Shown here: in pieces, positions 25,117 through 32,961 of the stretch
Numbering within the stretch: position 1 is the first letter of the stretch
How the letters are laid out: every line of letters starts with the position of its first letter
Assembly (NCBI GenBank): GCA_964485515.1
Contig: CAZALT010000002.1
Location: forward strand, 1 to 64,000
Reading direction: 5' to 3'
Length of the DNA stretch: 64,000 bases
From: CAZALT01 sp964485515
GTDB lineage: Bacteria; Actinomycetota; Acidimicrobiia; Acidimicrobiales; Acidimicrobilacustridaceae
Position numbers and translations under genes: made by a program
Notes under the pieces: model-generated
Seen by the model: the letters and a program-made list of their open reading frames with translations, nothing else
What the model was told of the DNA's origin: nothing
Database searches by the model: none

Positions 25117-25635
25117 CTACTTCCGGTTGTCGTGTTGTGTCGGCAATGCGTCGAGGACGTGGTCGGCGAGCGATTCGGGCCCGATCTCGTCCACGTCGAG
25201 GGTCAGGTCCGCAACCTCGCGGTAGAGACCCTCGCGTTCCTCGGCCATCTGAGTGAGCACGGTTCGGGGGTCGCTCCCGAGCAGCGGTCGGTGGTCTCCT
25301 TGGCGCACTCTCGAGGCAAGGGTGAGGGCGTCGACGCGAAGCCAGACGACAAATGCGCTCGTGAGTGCCTCGCGGACGTCAGCGTCCATCACCACACCGC
25401 CTGGAGCGGCGATCACGGCGGGTGCGTCGGCGGTCAGTGCCGTGAGCACCACGTCCGATTCGAGTTGGCGATAAGCGGCCTCGCCGCCGTCCTCCCACAG
25501 CTCACGAACCGACGAGCCGGTTCGTTCCTCGATCGCCGTGTCGCTGTCGATCAACGGGTACCCGAGTCGATCAGCGACGATCCTTCCGACGGTCGACTTG
25601 CCCGATCCCATGAGTCCGACGAGCACGACGCTCAT
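25117..25635 (-). CDS. shikimate-kinase-like P-loop kinase in uronate operon
   Basis: A 172-residue kinase. Walker A is LVGLMGSGKSTVG (about 4-17), the substrate-Asp motif is LIDSDTAIE, then APGGVV and the lid arginines near HRPLL. These match shikimate kinase more closely than gluconate kinase. It overlaps the uronate isomerase stop by 4 bp (ATGA) and precedes uidA, so it is embedded in a glucuronate operon rather than with aro genes. It may phosphorylate a sugar acid such as 2-keto-3-deoxygluconate or gluconate, or be an ordinary shikimate kinase that moved. The sequence alone does not decide; the fold assignment is confident, the substrate is not. Confidence 0.75.
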   Translation of the reverse strand: MSVVLVGLMGSGKSTVGRIVADRLGYPLIDSDTAIEERTGSSVRELWEDGGEAAYRQLESDVVLTALTADAPAVIAAPGGVVMDADVREALTSAFVVWLRVDALTLASRVRQGDHRPLLGSDPRTVLTQMAEEREGLYREVADLTLDVDEIGPESLADHVLDALPTQHDNRK

Positions 25636-27038
25636 GGGTCGACTCGGAACACCCGGCGAGCGAGCCCGTCGGCGAGGTCGGTGGCGATCTCGGCGGCGTC
25701 GACCTCGGTGATCTGATGTTCGGCGACGAGTCCGGCGAGGTACCCGGCATCGATGCGTCGGGCGACATCGTGGCGTGCTGGGATCGTGAGAATCGAGCGA
25801 GAATCGTCGTTGAAGCCGACGGTGTTGGCGAACCCCGCGGTCTCGGTGACGTTTCGTCGGAACCGACGCATCCCTTCCGGGCTGTCGTGGAACCACCAAG
25901 GAGGTCCGAGACGAAGGGCGGGGTAGTGGCCAGCTAGAGGAGCGAGCTCTCGGCTGTAGGTGCTCTCGTCGAGCGTGTAGACGACGATCGTCAACGCTGC
26001 TTCGTTGCCGAAGCGGTCCAAGAGGGGCTTGAGGGAGCCGACGTAGTCCATGGAGCGAGGGATGTCGGCTCCCATGTCGCTGCCGTAGGCCGCGGTGACC
26101 TGTGGGTTGTGTCGCCTCCACGAACCAGCGTGCAGTTGGAGCACCAGTCCGTCGTCGAGGCTCATGGCCGCCATCTCGACCAGCATCTGCGCTCGGAACA
26201 GGTCCGCCTCCTCCGCTGACGCATCGCCGGTGGCCACCCGACCGAACAGCGCGTGGGCTTCGGCGGCGGGGAGGTCGGCCGTGCGTGGTGTGGGGTGGCC
26301 GTGATCCGAGGCCGTCGCTCCCGCTTCGACGAAGGCTGTCCGTCGCACGCGAAGGGCTTCGAGGTAGCCCTGCCAGGTCGTCGTGTCCTCACCGGTCATG
26401 GCAGCCAAGGTCTGCAGGTTCTCGACGAACCGAGGATTGGAGGGGTCGATGACGTCGTCGGGTCGGAATGTCGGGACGACCCGTCCTCCCCATTCCGACC
26501 GACGGATGGTGGCGTGCGCTTCGAGGGGGTCGAGCGCTCGGTCCGTGGACGCGAGGAATTCGATGCCGAACCGGTCGAAGAGGGCGCGTGGACGGAAGTC
26601 GTCGCTGGTGAGGTGTGCGTGGAGCGCGTCGTAGATCGTGTCAGCGGTCGCGGGCTCGAGCGGCTTGTCGATGCCGAACACGACGTGGAGGGTGTGGTCG
26701 AGCCAGAGCTTCGACGGAGTGCCTCGGAAGAGGGGGTAGCACTCGGCGAACGTCCGCCACACGGACCGCCCGTCGACGGGGGAGTCGTCGCCGGGAGATC
26801 GAACACCGAGCCGTTCCATCGGCGTGCCCTGGCTGTAGGCCATGCGCAGCAGATAGTGGTCGCGGGTGATCAGCTCGAGAGCGGGATCGTCGATCGATGC
26901 GTTCGTGGCGAGCAGCCACGGGTCGCAATGGCCGTGTGGGCTCACGATCGGGAGGGCCATCGTGTGCTCGTAGATCGAGCGAGCAAGGCGTCGAACGCCG
27001 GGATCGGGAGGCAAGAGCCGGTCTGGGTGAAGCACCAC
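25632..27038 (-). CDS. uxaC: uronate isomerase
   Basis: A protein of about 468 residues of the amidohydrolase-fold uronate isomerase family, which converts D-glucuronate to D-fructuronate (or galacturonate to tagaturonate). Family blocks seen: LHPDRLLPPDPG near the start, PHGHCDPW (metal His), FEFLAS-type TDRALDPL, VVPTFRPDD and WWFHDSPEGMRRF. GTG 27038 or 27035 is chosen over the GTG at 27053 because the extra codons coincide exactly with the LacI-type palindrome at 27039-27052. No clear Shine-Dalgarno sequence is present for any of the three, so leaderless translation is possible. First gene of the leftward uronate operon. Confidence 0.9.
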   Translation of the reverse strand: MVLHPDRLLPPDPGVRRLARSIYEHTMALPIVSPHGHCDPWLLATNASIDDPALELITRDHYLLRMAYSQGTPMERLGVRSPGDDSPVDGRSVWRTFAECYPLFRGTPSKLWLDHTLHVVFGIDKPLEPATADTIYDALHAHLTSDDFRPRALFDRFGIEFLASTDRALDPLEAHATIRRSEWGGRVVPTFRPDDVIDPSNPRFVENLQTLAAMTGEDTTTWQGYLEALRVRRTAFVEAGATASDHGHPTPRTADLPAAEAHALFGRVATGDASAEEADLFRAQMLVEMAAMSLDDGLVLQLHAGSWRRHNPQVTAAYGSDMGADIPRSMDYVGSLKPLLDRFGNEAALTIVVYTLDESTYSRELAPLAGHYPALRLGPPWWFHDSPEGMRRFRRNVTETAGFANTVGFNDDSRSILTIPARHDVARRIDAGYLAGLVAEHQITEVDAAEIATDLADGLARRVFRVDP

Positions 27039-27052
27039 TGCAAAGGTTTGCA
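27039..27052. promoter_or_regulatory. LacI-type operator 2
   Basis: TGCAAAGGTTTGCA has perfect 6-bp arms (TGCAAA/TTTGCA) around a GG centre. It differs by one base from the symmetric form TGCAAACGTTTGCA, and operator 1 at 12330 also differs from that form by one base. It lies at the start of uxaC and 31 bp upstream of the GH1 gene, so binding would block both divergent operons. Confidence 0.75.
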
Positions 27053-27082
27053 CAACGGGTGTGCTTCTGCAACCATCGACCC

Positions 27083-28336
27083 ATGGACAGCGCAGCGAAC
27101 GGGTTCACCTTTCCCGACGGTTTCCTCTGGGGGGCATCGACCGCGGGGCATCAGGTCGAAGGCGGCAATTTCAACGCCGACCTCTGGCCGCTCGAGTGGG
27201 ACGAGCCCTCGCTGTTCGTCGAACCCTCGGGAGATGCCTGCGACCACTACCACCGCTACCGCGAAGACATCTCCACGCTCGCGGGCCTCGGGCTGAATTC
27301 GTACCGGTTCTCACTCGAGTGGTCTCGCATCGAGCCCGAACCGGGCTACTTCTCCCGTGCCGAGCTCGATCACTACCGCCGAGTCATCGGTACCTGCCTC
27401 GACAACGGGGTGACGCCGGTCGTGACCTATTGCCACTTCACCACGCCCCGTTGGTTTGCCGGGGACGGAGGGTGGGGCGGGGCCAAGGCGGTCGACCGCT
27501 TCGCTCGCTACGCGGCCGCCGCGACCGAACACCTCGGCGACCTGCTCGGATGGGTCGCCACCCTCAACGAGCCGAACGTGATGACCATGCTCGAGCTGAC
27601 CGGCGTGATCCCGCTCGGCGTGAAGGACAAGTCGCCGCTGACCGACGCGGCTCCCGGCGAAGCGGCTGGCGTGGGTGGCTACGACCCTGCCACCTACCGC
27701 ATGGGCCTGATGGGCACCGACGTCGAACGGATGGCGGCCCTCCACCGGGCCGCGGCAGGTGAGATCAAGGCTGGGCCGGGGGACGCGAAGGTCGGGTGGA
27801 CCCTCGCCCTCGTCGACCTGCAGGCCGCGGAGGGCGGCGATGAGCGGGTCGAAGCTGCTCGCCAAGGCGCGCAGCTCGATTTCCTCGACGTCTCCCGCGA
27901 CGACGACTGGCTGGGCGTGCAGACCTACTCGCGCAACCGCCTTGGCCCGGACGGCGCCGTCCCGGTGCCCGAGGGTGTCGCGACGATGCAGACCGGCTGG
28001 GAGGTCTATCCCGAGGCTCTCGGACACACCGTCCGCCTCGCGGCCGAGCACGCCGGGGTGCCTCTCCTGGTCACCGAGAACGGCATGGCCACCGACGACG
28101 ACGAAGCTCGAATCGCGTACACCGGCGAAGCACTCGCGGGGCTTGCCGGCTGCATCGCCGACGGCATCGACGTCCGGGGATACCTCCACTGGACGCTGCT
28201 CGACAACTTCGAGTGGATGGCAGGGTACGCGAAGACCTTCGGCCTGATCGCCGTCGATCGCCAGACCCTCGAGCGAACCGTCAAGCCATCGGCCCGGTGG
28301 CTCGGCGAGGTTGCACGATCGGGCCTGCCGACCTGA
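27083..28336 (+). CDS. glycoside hydrolase family 1 beta-glucosidase-type enzyme
   Basis: A 417-residue TIM-barrel retaining glycosidase. It opens with FPDGFLWGASTAGHQVEGG, has the acid/base Glu in ATLNEPN and the nucleophile Glu in LLVTENGM, and ends with the family's GYLHWTLLDNFEWMAGY aglycone/substrate segment. Members cleave beta-glucosides, beta-galactosides or 6-phospho-beta-glycosides; the exact sugar is uncertain. No signal peptide. First gene of the rightward rhamnose operon, only about 30-45 bp from the divergent uxaC, with the LacI-type operator between. No strong Shine-Dalgarno precedes the ATG at 27083. The conserved core begins about 8 residues in, so this start is likely. Confidence 0.9.
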   Translation: MDSAANGFTFPDGFLWGASTAGHQVEGGNFNADLWPLEWDEPSLFVEPSGDACDHYHRYREDISTLAGLGLNSYRFSLEWSRIEPEPGYFSRAELDHYRRVIGTCLDNGVTPVVTYCHFTTPRWFAGDGGWGGAKAVDRFARYAAAATEHLGDLLGWVATLNEPNVMTMLELTGVIPLGVKDKSPLTDAAPGEAAGVGGYDPATYRMGLMGTDVERMAALHRAAAGEIKAGPGDAKVGWTLALVDLQAAEGGDERVEAARQGAQLDFLDVSRDDDWLGVQTYSRNRLGPDGAVPVPEGVATMQTGWEVYPEALGHTVRLAAEHAGVPLLVTENGMATDDDEARIAYTGEALAGLAGCIADGIDVRGYLHWTLLDNFEWMAGYAKTFGLIAVDRQTLERTVKPSARWLGEVARSGLPT

Positions 28337-28376
28337 TCGCCGCACACCCCGCCGAAGCGATTGCGAGGAGTTGCAC

Positions 28377-29543
28377 ATGCAGAGGTTCGACGACATAGCG
28401 GAGTTGTTGGAAGACCAAGCCATCGAGCTGCCGTCATGGGCGTTCGGCAACTCCGGGACCCGGTTCAAGGTGTTCGCCCAGCCCGGGGTGCCGAGGGACC
28501 CCTACGAGAAGGTCGCCGACGCGGCTGTCGTGCATCGTCTGACCGGACTTGCGCCCTCGGTCGCACTCCACATCCCGTGGGACCGCGTCGACGACGTCGA
28601 TGAGCTCGCTCGGTTCGCCGAAGACCACGGCATCCGTCTCGGCACGATCAACACGAACACGTTCCAAGACGATGACTACCTGTTGGGATCGTTCTGCCAC
28701 GTCGACGACTCCGTGCGCGACAAGGCCGTGCGGCATGCCCTCGACTGCATCGAGATCATGGGCCGAACGGGAAGCCGCGACCTCAAGGTCTGGTTGCCCG
28801 ACGGACTCAACTACCCCGGACAGGGCGACCTCCGAGATCGCCAAGACCGCCTGGCCGACTCGCTCGAACGGGTCTATGCCCGGCTCGAAGCCGACCAGCG
28901 CCTCGTGCTCGAGTACAAGTTCTTCGAGCCCGCGTTCTACGCCACCGATGTGCCTGACTGGGGCACCGCGTATGTGCACTGCGTGGCCCTCGGTGATCGG
29001 GCCGTCGTGTGCCTCGACACGGGCCACCACGCGCCGGGGACGAACATCGAGTTCATCGTGATGCAACTCCTCCGACTCGGGCGGCTCGGAGCCTTCGACT
29101 TCAACTCGCGGTTCTATGCCGACGACGACTTGATGGTCGGCGCGGCCGACCCCTTCCAGCTCTTTCGGATCCTGTACGAAGTCGTGAGGGGCGGAGGGTA
29201 CGGAGCCGGGAGTGGTGTGTCGTTCATGCTCGATCAGTGCCACAACATCGAGCCCAAGATCCCGGGCCAGATCCGCTCGGTGCTCAACGTGCAAGAGGCC
29301 ACAGCCAAGGCGCTCCTCGTCGATCGGCTGGCGCTCGCCGAGGCGGAACGTGCAGGTGACGTGCTCGGTGCTCATGCCGTGCTCATGGACGCGTTCAACA
29401 CCGATGTGCGAGCAGACCTCGCGGACTGGCGAGCATCTCGGGGACTGCCTGCCGATCCGATGGCTGCGTACCATCAGAGCGGCTACGCCGAGGTGATCGC
29501 CGCAGAGCGTGTCGGTGGCGGCCAAGCCGGATGGGGCGCGTGA
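28377..29543 (+). CDS. rhaI: L-rhamnose isomerase, RhaI type
   Basis: A 388-residue TIM-barrel isomerase that converts L-rhamnose to L-rhamnulose. The metal-binding residues appear in LEYKFFEPAFY, CLDTGHHAPG and FDFNSRFYADDD, as in the Pseudomonas stutzeri-type rhamnose isomerase, which is distinct from E. coli RhaA. ATG 28377 is preferred because GAGGAG lies 6 bp upstream; the frame could extend to 28311 but without conservation. It is followed by the aldolase and the kinase of the same pathway, overlapping by a few bases, which supports the assignment. Confidence 0.9.
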   Translation: MQRFDDIAELLEDQAIELPSWAFGNSGTRFKVFAQPGVPRDPYEKVADAAVVHRLTGLAPSVALHIPWDRVDDVDELARFAEDHGIRLGTINTNTFQDDDYLLGSFCHVDDSVRDKAVRHALDCIEIMGRTGSRDLKVWLPDGLNYPGQGDLRDRQDRLADSLERVYARLEADQRLVLEYKFFEPAFYATDVPDWGTAYVHCVALGDRAVVCLDTGHHAPGTNIEFIVMQLLRLGRLGAFDFNSRFYADDDLMVGAADPFQLFRILYEVVRGGGYGAGSGVSFMLDQCHNIEPKIPGQIRSVLNVQEATAKALLVDRLALAEAERAGDVLGAHAVLMDAFNTDVRADLADWRASRGLPADPMAAYHQSGYAEVIAAERVGGGQAGWGA

Positions 29544-31600
29544 TCGTGGACCAGCACCTCGACGACAGCACGATGGCCATCGCCGAGCTCCTCGCTCGCT
29601 CGCACCGACTCGGAGGGGACCCGACGGTCACCAATTACGCCGGCGGCAACACGTCGGCCAAAGCCCGGGAGCACGACCCGGTCACCGGTCAAGACATCGA
29701 CGTGCTGTGGGTCAAGGGTTCAGGCGGCGACCTGGGCACGCTCGCGGAGAGCGGACTTGCCGTGCTCCGCCTCGATCGGCTGCGGGCCCTCGTGGGTTCC
29801 TATCCCGGCGAGGACCGCGAGGACGAGATGGTGGCCGCTTTCGACTTCTGCTGCCACGGCCGACCCGGCGCGGCGCCGTCGATCGACACCGCGATGCACG
29901 GACTCGTCGCCGCGCCGCACGTCGACCACCTCCACCCCGACGCTGGCATCGCCATCGCGACCGCGGCCGACGGCGAACAACTCACCGAGACGATCTTCGG
30001 CGACATGGTCAAGTGGGTCCCGTGGCGACGCCCGGGCTTCCAGCTCGGCCTCGACGTCGCCGCCATCTACCAGGCACACCCCGAAGCGATCGGCGTGATC
30101 CTCGGTGGCCATGGCATCACCGCTTGGGGTGCCACGAGCGAAGAAGCCGAAGCCAACTCGCGGCGGATCATCACCACCGCGCAGCACTACCTGGACGCGC
30201 ACGGACGGGCGGAACCGTTCGGTGAGGCCATCGCCGACCGTGCCGCCCTTCCAGCCGATGAACGTCGAGCACGCGCAGCACGCCTCGCTCCCCACGTCCG
30301 CAGGATCGCGTCGACAGACAACCGCATGGTCGGCCACTTCACCGACTCGGCGGTGGTGCTCGACTTCGTCGGGTCTGCGAACCTCGTCAGGCTCGCTGAG
30401 CTCGGGACCTCGTGTCCCGACCACTTCCTTCGGACCAAGGTCAAGCCGCTCGTCGTCGACCTGCCCACCTCGGCCAGCATCGATGAGACCATCGACCGCC
30501 TCGATGCTCTTCACCGGAACTACCGTCAGGACTACGCCACCTACTACGAGCGCCACGCCAACGATGACTCGCCGCCGATGCGGGGATCTGATCCGACCAT
30601 CGTGCTCGTCCCCGGGGTCGGGATGTTCTCGTTCGGCAAGGACAAGCAGACCGCCCGCGTGGCCGGCGAGTTCTATGTCAACGCGATCAACGTCATGCGC
30701 GGCGCCGAAGCCGTCTCGACCTACACCCCGATCTCCGAATCCGAGAAGTTCCGAATCGAGTACTGGGCGCTCGAGGAGGCGAAGCTGCTGCGGATGCCGA
30801 AGCCGAAGCGACACGCCGGTCGCATCGCGCTCGTCACCGGAGCCGGCTCAGGCATCGGCAAGGCGATCGCTGCCCAACTCGCCGCCGAGGGAGCGTGCGT
30901 CGTCGTCGCCGACATCGATCTCGACCGTGCGAAGCAAACGGCGGGGGAGTTGGGCACGACCGACGTCGCGGTCGGCATCCGCGTCGATGTGACCGACGCC
31001 GCGTCGGTGCAGGCTGGGATGGACGAAGCCGTGCTCGCCTTCGGTGGTGTCGATCTCATCGTCAACAACGCAGGCCTCTCCATCTCCAAGCCGCTCCTCG
31101 AAACCACCGAACAGGACTGGGATCTCCAGCACGACGTGATGGCGAAAGGCACCTTCCTCGTCTCCAAGGCGGCAGCCAAGGCGATGATCGACCAGGGCCT
31201 CGGCGGCGACATCGTTGTCATCGTGTCGAAGAACGCGCTCTTCGCCGGGCCCAACAACCTCGCGTACGGCGCAACCAAGGCCGACCAGGCCCACCAAGTT
31301 CGGCTGCTCGCCGCCGAGCTGGGCGAGCACGGCATCCGCGTCAATGGCATCAACCCCGACGGGGTCGTCCGCGGTTCGGGGATCTTCGCCGGCGGGTGGG
31401 GCGCGCAACGAGCTGAGGTCTATGGCGTCGCTGAGGAGGACCTCGGCGAGTTCTACGCGCAGCGCACCATCTTGAAGCGCGAAGTGCTTCCTCAGCATGT
31501 CGCGTCTGCGGTAGCTGCCATCACGTCGGACGAGTTCAGTCACACGACAGGCCTCTTGATCCCTGTCGACGCCGGCGTGGCAGCCGCCTTCGTCCGCTGA
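29531..31600 (+). CDS. rhaD: bifunctional rhamnulose-1-phosphate aldolase / L-lactaldehyde dehydrogenase
   Basis: A 689-residue two-domain enzyme. Residues about 1-420 form a class II aldolase (metal histidines in HVDHLHPDAG and GGHGITAWG; NYAGGNTSAK phosphate site) cleaving rhamnulose-1-phosphate to dihydroxyacetone phosphate and L-lactaldehyde. Residues about 430-689 are a short-chain dehydrogenase with TGAGSGIG and catalytic Y579/K583 in YGATK, which in relatives oxidises lactaldehyde to L-lactate. ATG 29531 overlaps the isomerase by 13 bp. A GTG at 29540 would give a GTGA overlap like other junctions here and is equally plausible. The dehydrogenase product feeds the FMN lactate dehydrogenase two genes on. 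Confidence 0.92.
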   Translation: MGRVIVDQHLDDSTMAIAELLARSHRLGGDPTVTNYAGGNTSAKAREHDPVTGQDIDVLWVKGSGGDLGTLAESGLAVLRLDRLRALVGSYPGEDREDEMVAAFDFCCHGRPGAAPSIDTAMHGLVAAPHVDHLHPDAGIAIATAADGEQLTETIFGDMVKWVPWRRPGFQLGLDVAAIYQAHPEAIGVILGGHGITAWGATSEEAEANSRRIITTAQHYLDAHGRAEPFGEAIADRAALPADERRARAARLAPHVRRIASTDNRMVGHFTDSAVVLDFVGSANLVRLAELGTSCPDHFLRTKVKPLVVDLPTSASIDETIDRLDALHRNYRQDYATYYERHANDDSPPMRGSDPTIVLVPGVGMFSFGKDKQTARVAGEFYVNAINVMRGAEAVSTYTPISESEKFRIEYWALEEAKLLRMPKPKRHAGRIALVTGAGSGIGKAIAAQLAAEGACVVVADIDLDRAKQTAGELGTTDVAVGIRVDVTDAASVQAGMDEAVLAFGGVDLIVNNAGLSISKPLLETTEQDWDLQHDVMAKGTFLVSKAAAKAMIDQGLGGDIVVIVSKNALFAGPNNLAYGATKADQAHQVRLLAAELGEHGIRVNGINPDGVVRGSGIFAGGWGAQRAEVYGVAEEDLGEFYAQRTILKREVLPQHVASAVAAITSDEFSHTTGLLIPVDAGVAAAFVR

Positions 31601-31605
31601 ATGAC

Positions 31606-32961
31606 ATGAGCCGGGTCGCCTTCGCCGCAGTCGATGTCGGGGCGTCGAGTGGACGGGTGATCGAGGGCATCGTCGACGCCGGTCGCATCGACCTACGTGC
31701 AGTGCACCGGTTCGCAAACGGCCCCGTCGAGATCGATGGACACCTCCGCTGGGACTTCGAGCGGATCGAGCGAGAGGTCTCGTACGGTCTCGCGCAACTC
31801 GATGACGTCATCTCGATCGGCATCGACACCTGGGGGGTTGACTACGGCCTGCTCGACGATGCCGGTCGACTGCTCGCGCTGCCGATCTCCTATCGGGACC
31901 CACGAACGAACGTCGCCGTCACCGAAGTCCATCGCCGAATCTCGCCGGCGGGTCTCTATCGCACCACCGGTGTGCAGTTCCTCCCGTTCAACACGATCTA
32001 CCAGCTCATGGCCGATCAGCTCTCCGGCCGGGGACTCGATGAGGTGCGCCACGTCGTGCTCCTGCCCGATCTGCTCGCGTATCGCCTGACGGGAGCGATC
32101 CGGACGGAGATCACGAACGCTTCCACGACCGGACTGCTCGACAGCGACTCTCGACAGTGGTCAGCCGAGGTATTCGATCGACTCGGGATTCCGTCTCGAC
32201 TTCTTCCTCCCCTCGAGTCGCCCGGAGCGGTGCGGGGCGCGACCTCTGCGGGGGTCGCGGTCACCACCGTGGCATCACATGACACGGCGTCCGCCGTCGT
32301 CGCAGTCCCCGCGGTCGACGACAACTTCGCGTTCATCTCTAGTGGGACCTGGTCGCTCGTCGGACTCGAGCTGGAGCGGGCCGAACTATCGGACCGATCT
32401 CGCCTGGCGAACTTCACCAACGAGGTCGGCTACCAAGGGCGGACACGGTTCCTGCGCAACGTCGGAGGCCTCTGGCTCCTCGACGAGTGCATGCGGTCGT
32501 GGAAGCGAGTCGACCTCGACAGCCTCCTCGCCCAGGCGGCGCAGGCACCTCCTGGTCCACTGTTCGACGTCGATGACCCGGCGTTCATCGCCCCGGGCGG
32601 GATGCCCGAACGCATCGCCCGGGCCGCCGGCGCCGAGCACCTCTCCGTCGCCGCGATCGTGCGATCCATCCTGGACTCCCTCGCCGACGCCTATGCCCGC
32701 ACGATCGACGAAGCGACGAGGCTCACCGGAAAGCGCGCGGCCGTCGTCCACGTCGTCGGGGGCGGATGTCGGAACAGGCTGCTGTGCCAGCTCACGGCGA
32801 ACGCGACGAATCTCCCCGTCGTCGCCGGACCGATCGAGGCGACCGCCTTCGGCAACGTCCTCGTGCAAGCGGGAGCACATGGCGTGCTCGGCGCATCGCT
32901 CAGCGACATGCGGGCTCTGGTCGCCAACTCCGTCGACCTCCAGAGGTATGAACCGGCATGA
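31606..32961 (+). CDS. rhaB: rhamnulokinase
   Basis: A 451-residue FGGY-family kinase that phosphorylates L-rhamnulose at C1. It shows AAVDVGASSGRVIEG, IGIDTWGVDYGLLD, SYRDPRT, FLPFNTIYQL, ASHDTASAV and the ATP-site SSGTWSLVG, all typical of RhaB. The start is 5 bp after the aldolase stop, and the stop overlaps the next gene by 4 bp (ATGA). The residues line up with a full-length kinase, unlike the xylulokinase relic near 5900, which comes from another branch of the same family. Confidence 0.93.
   Translation: MSRVAFAAVDVGASSGRVIEGIVDAGRIDLRAVHRFANGPVEIDGHLRWDFERIEREVSYGLAQLDDVISIGIDTWGVDYGLLDDAGRLLALPISYRDPRTNVAVTEVHRRISPAGLYRTTGVQFLPFNTIYQLMADQLSGRGLDEVRHVVLLPDLLAYRLTGAIRTEITNASTTGLLDSDSRQWSAEVFDRLGIPSRLLPPLESPGAVRGATSAGVAVTTVASHDTASAVVAVPAVDDNFAFISSGTWSLVGLELERAELSDRSRLANFTNEVGYQGRTRFLRNVGGLWLLDECMRSWKRVDLDSLLAQAAQAPPGPLFDVDDPAFIAPGGMPERIARAAGAEHLSVAAIVRSILDSLADAYARTIDEATRLTGKRAAVVHVVGGGCRNRLLCQLTANATNLPVVAGPIEATAFGNVLVQAGAHGVLGASLSDMRALVANSVDLQRYEPA

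Noticed and set aside
26897..27082. N-terminal extension of the GH1 enzyme
   Set aside because: It would read through the promoter, the operator and the start of uxaC, and shows no GH1 conservation.
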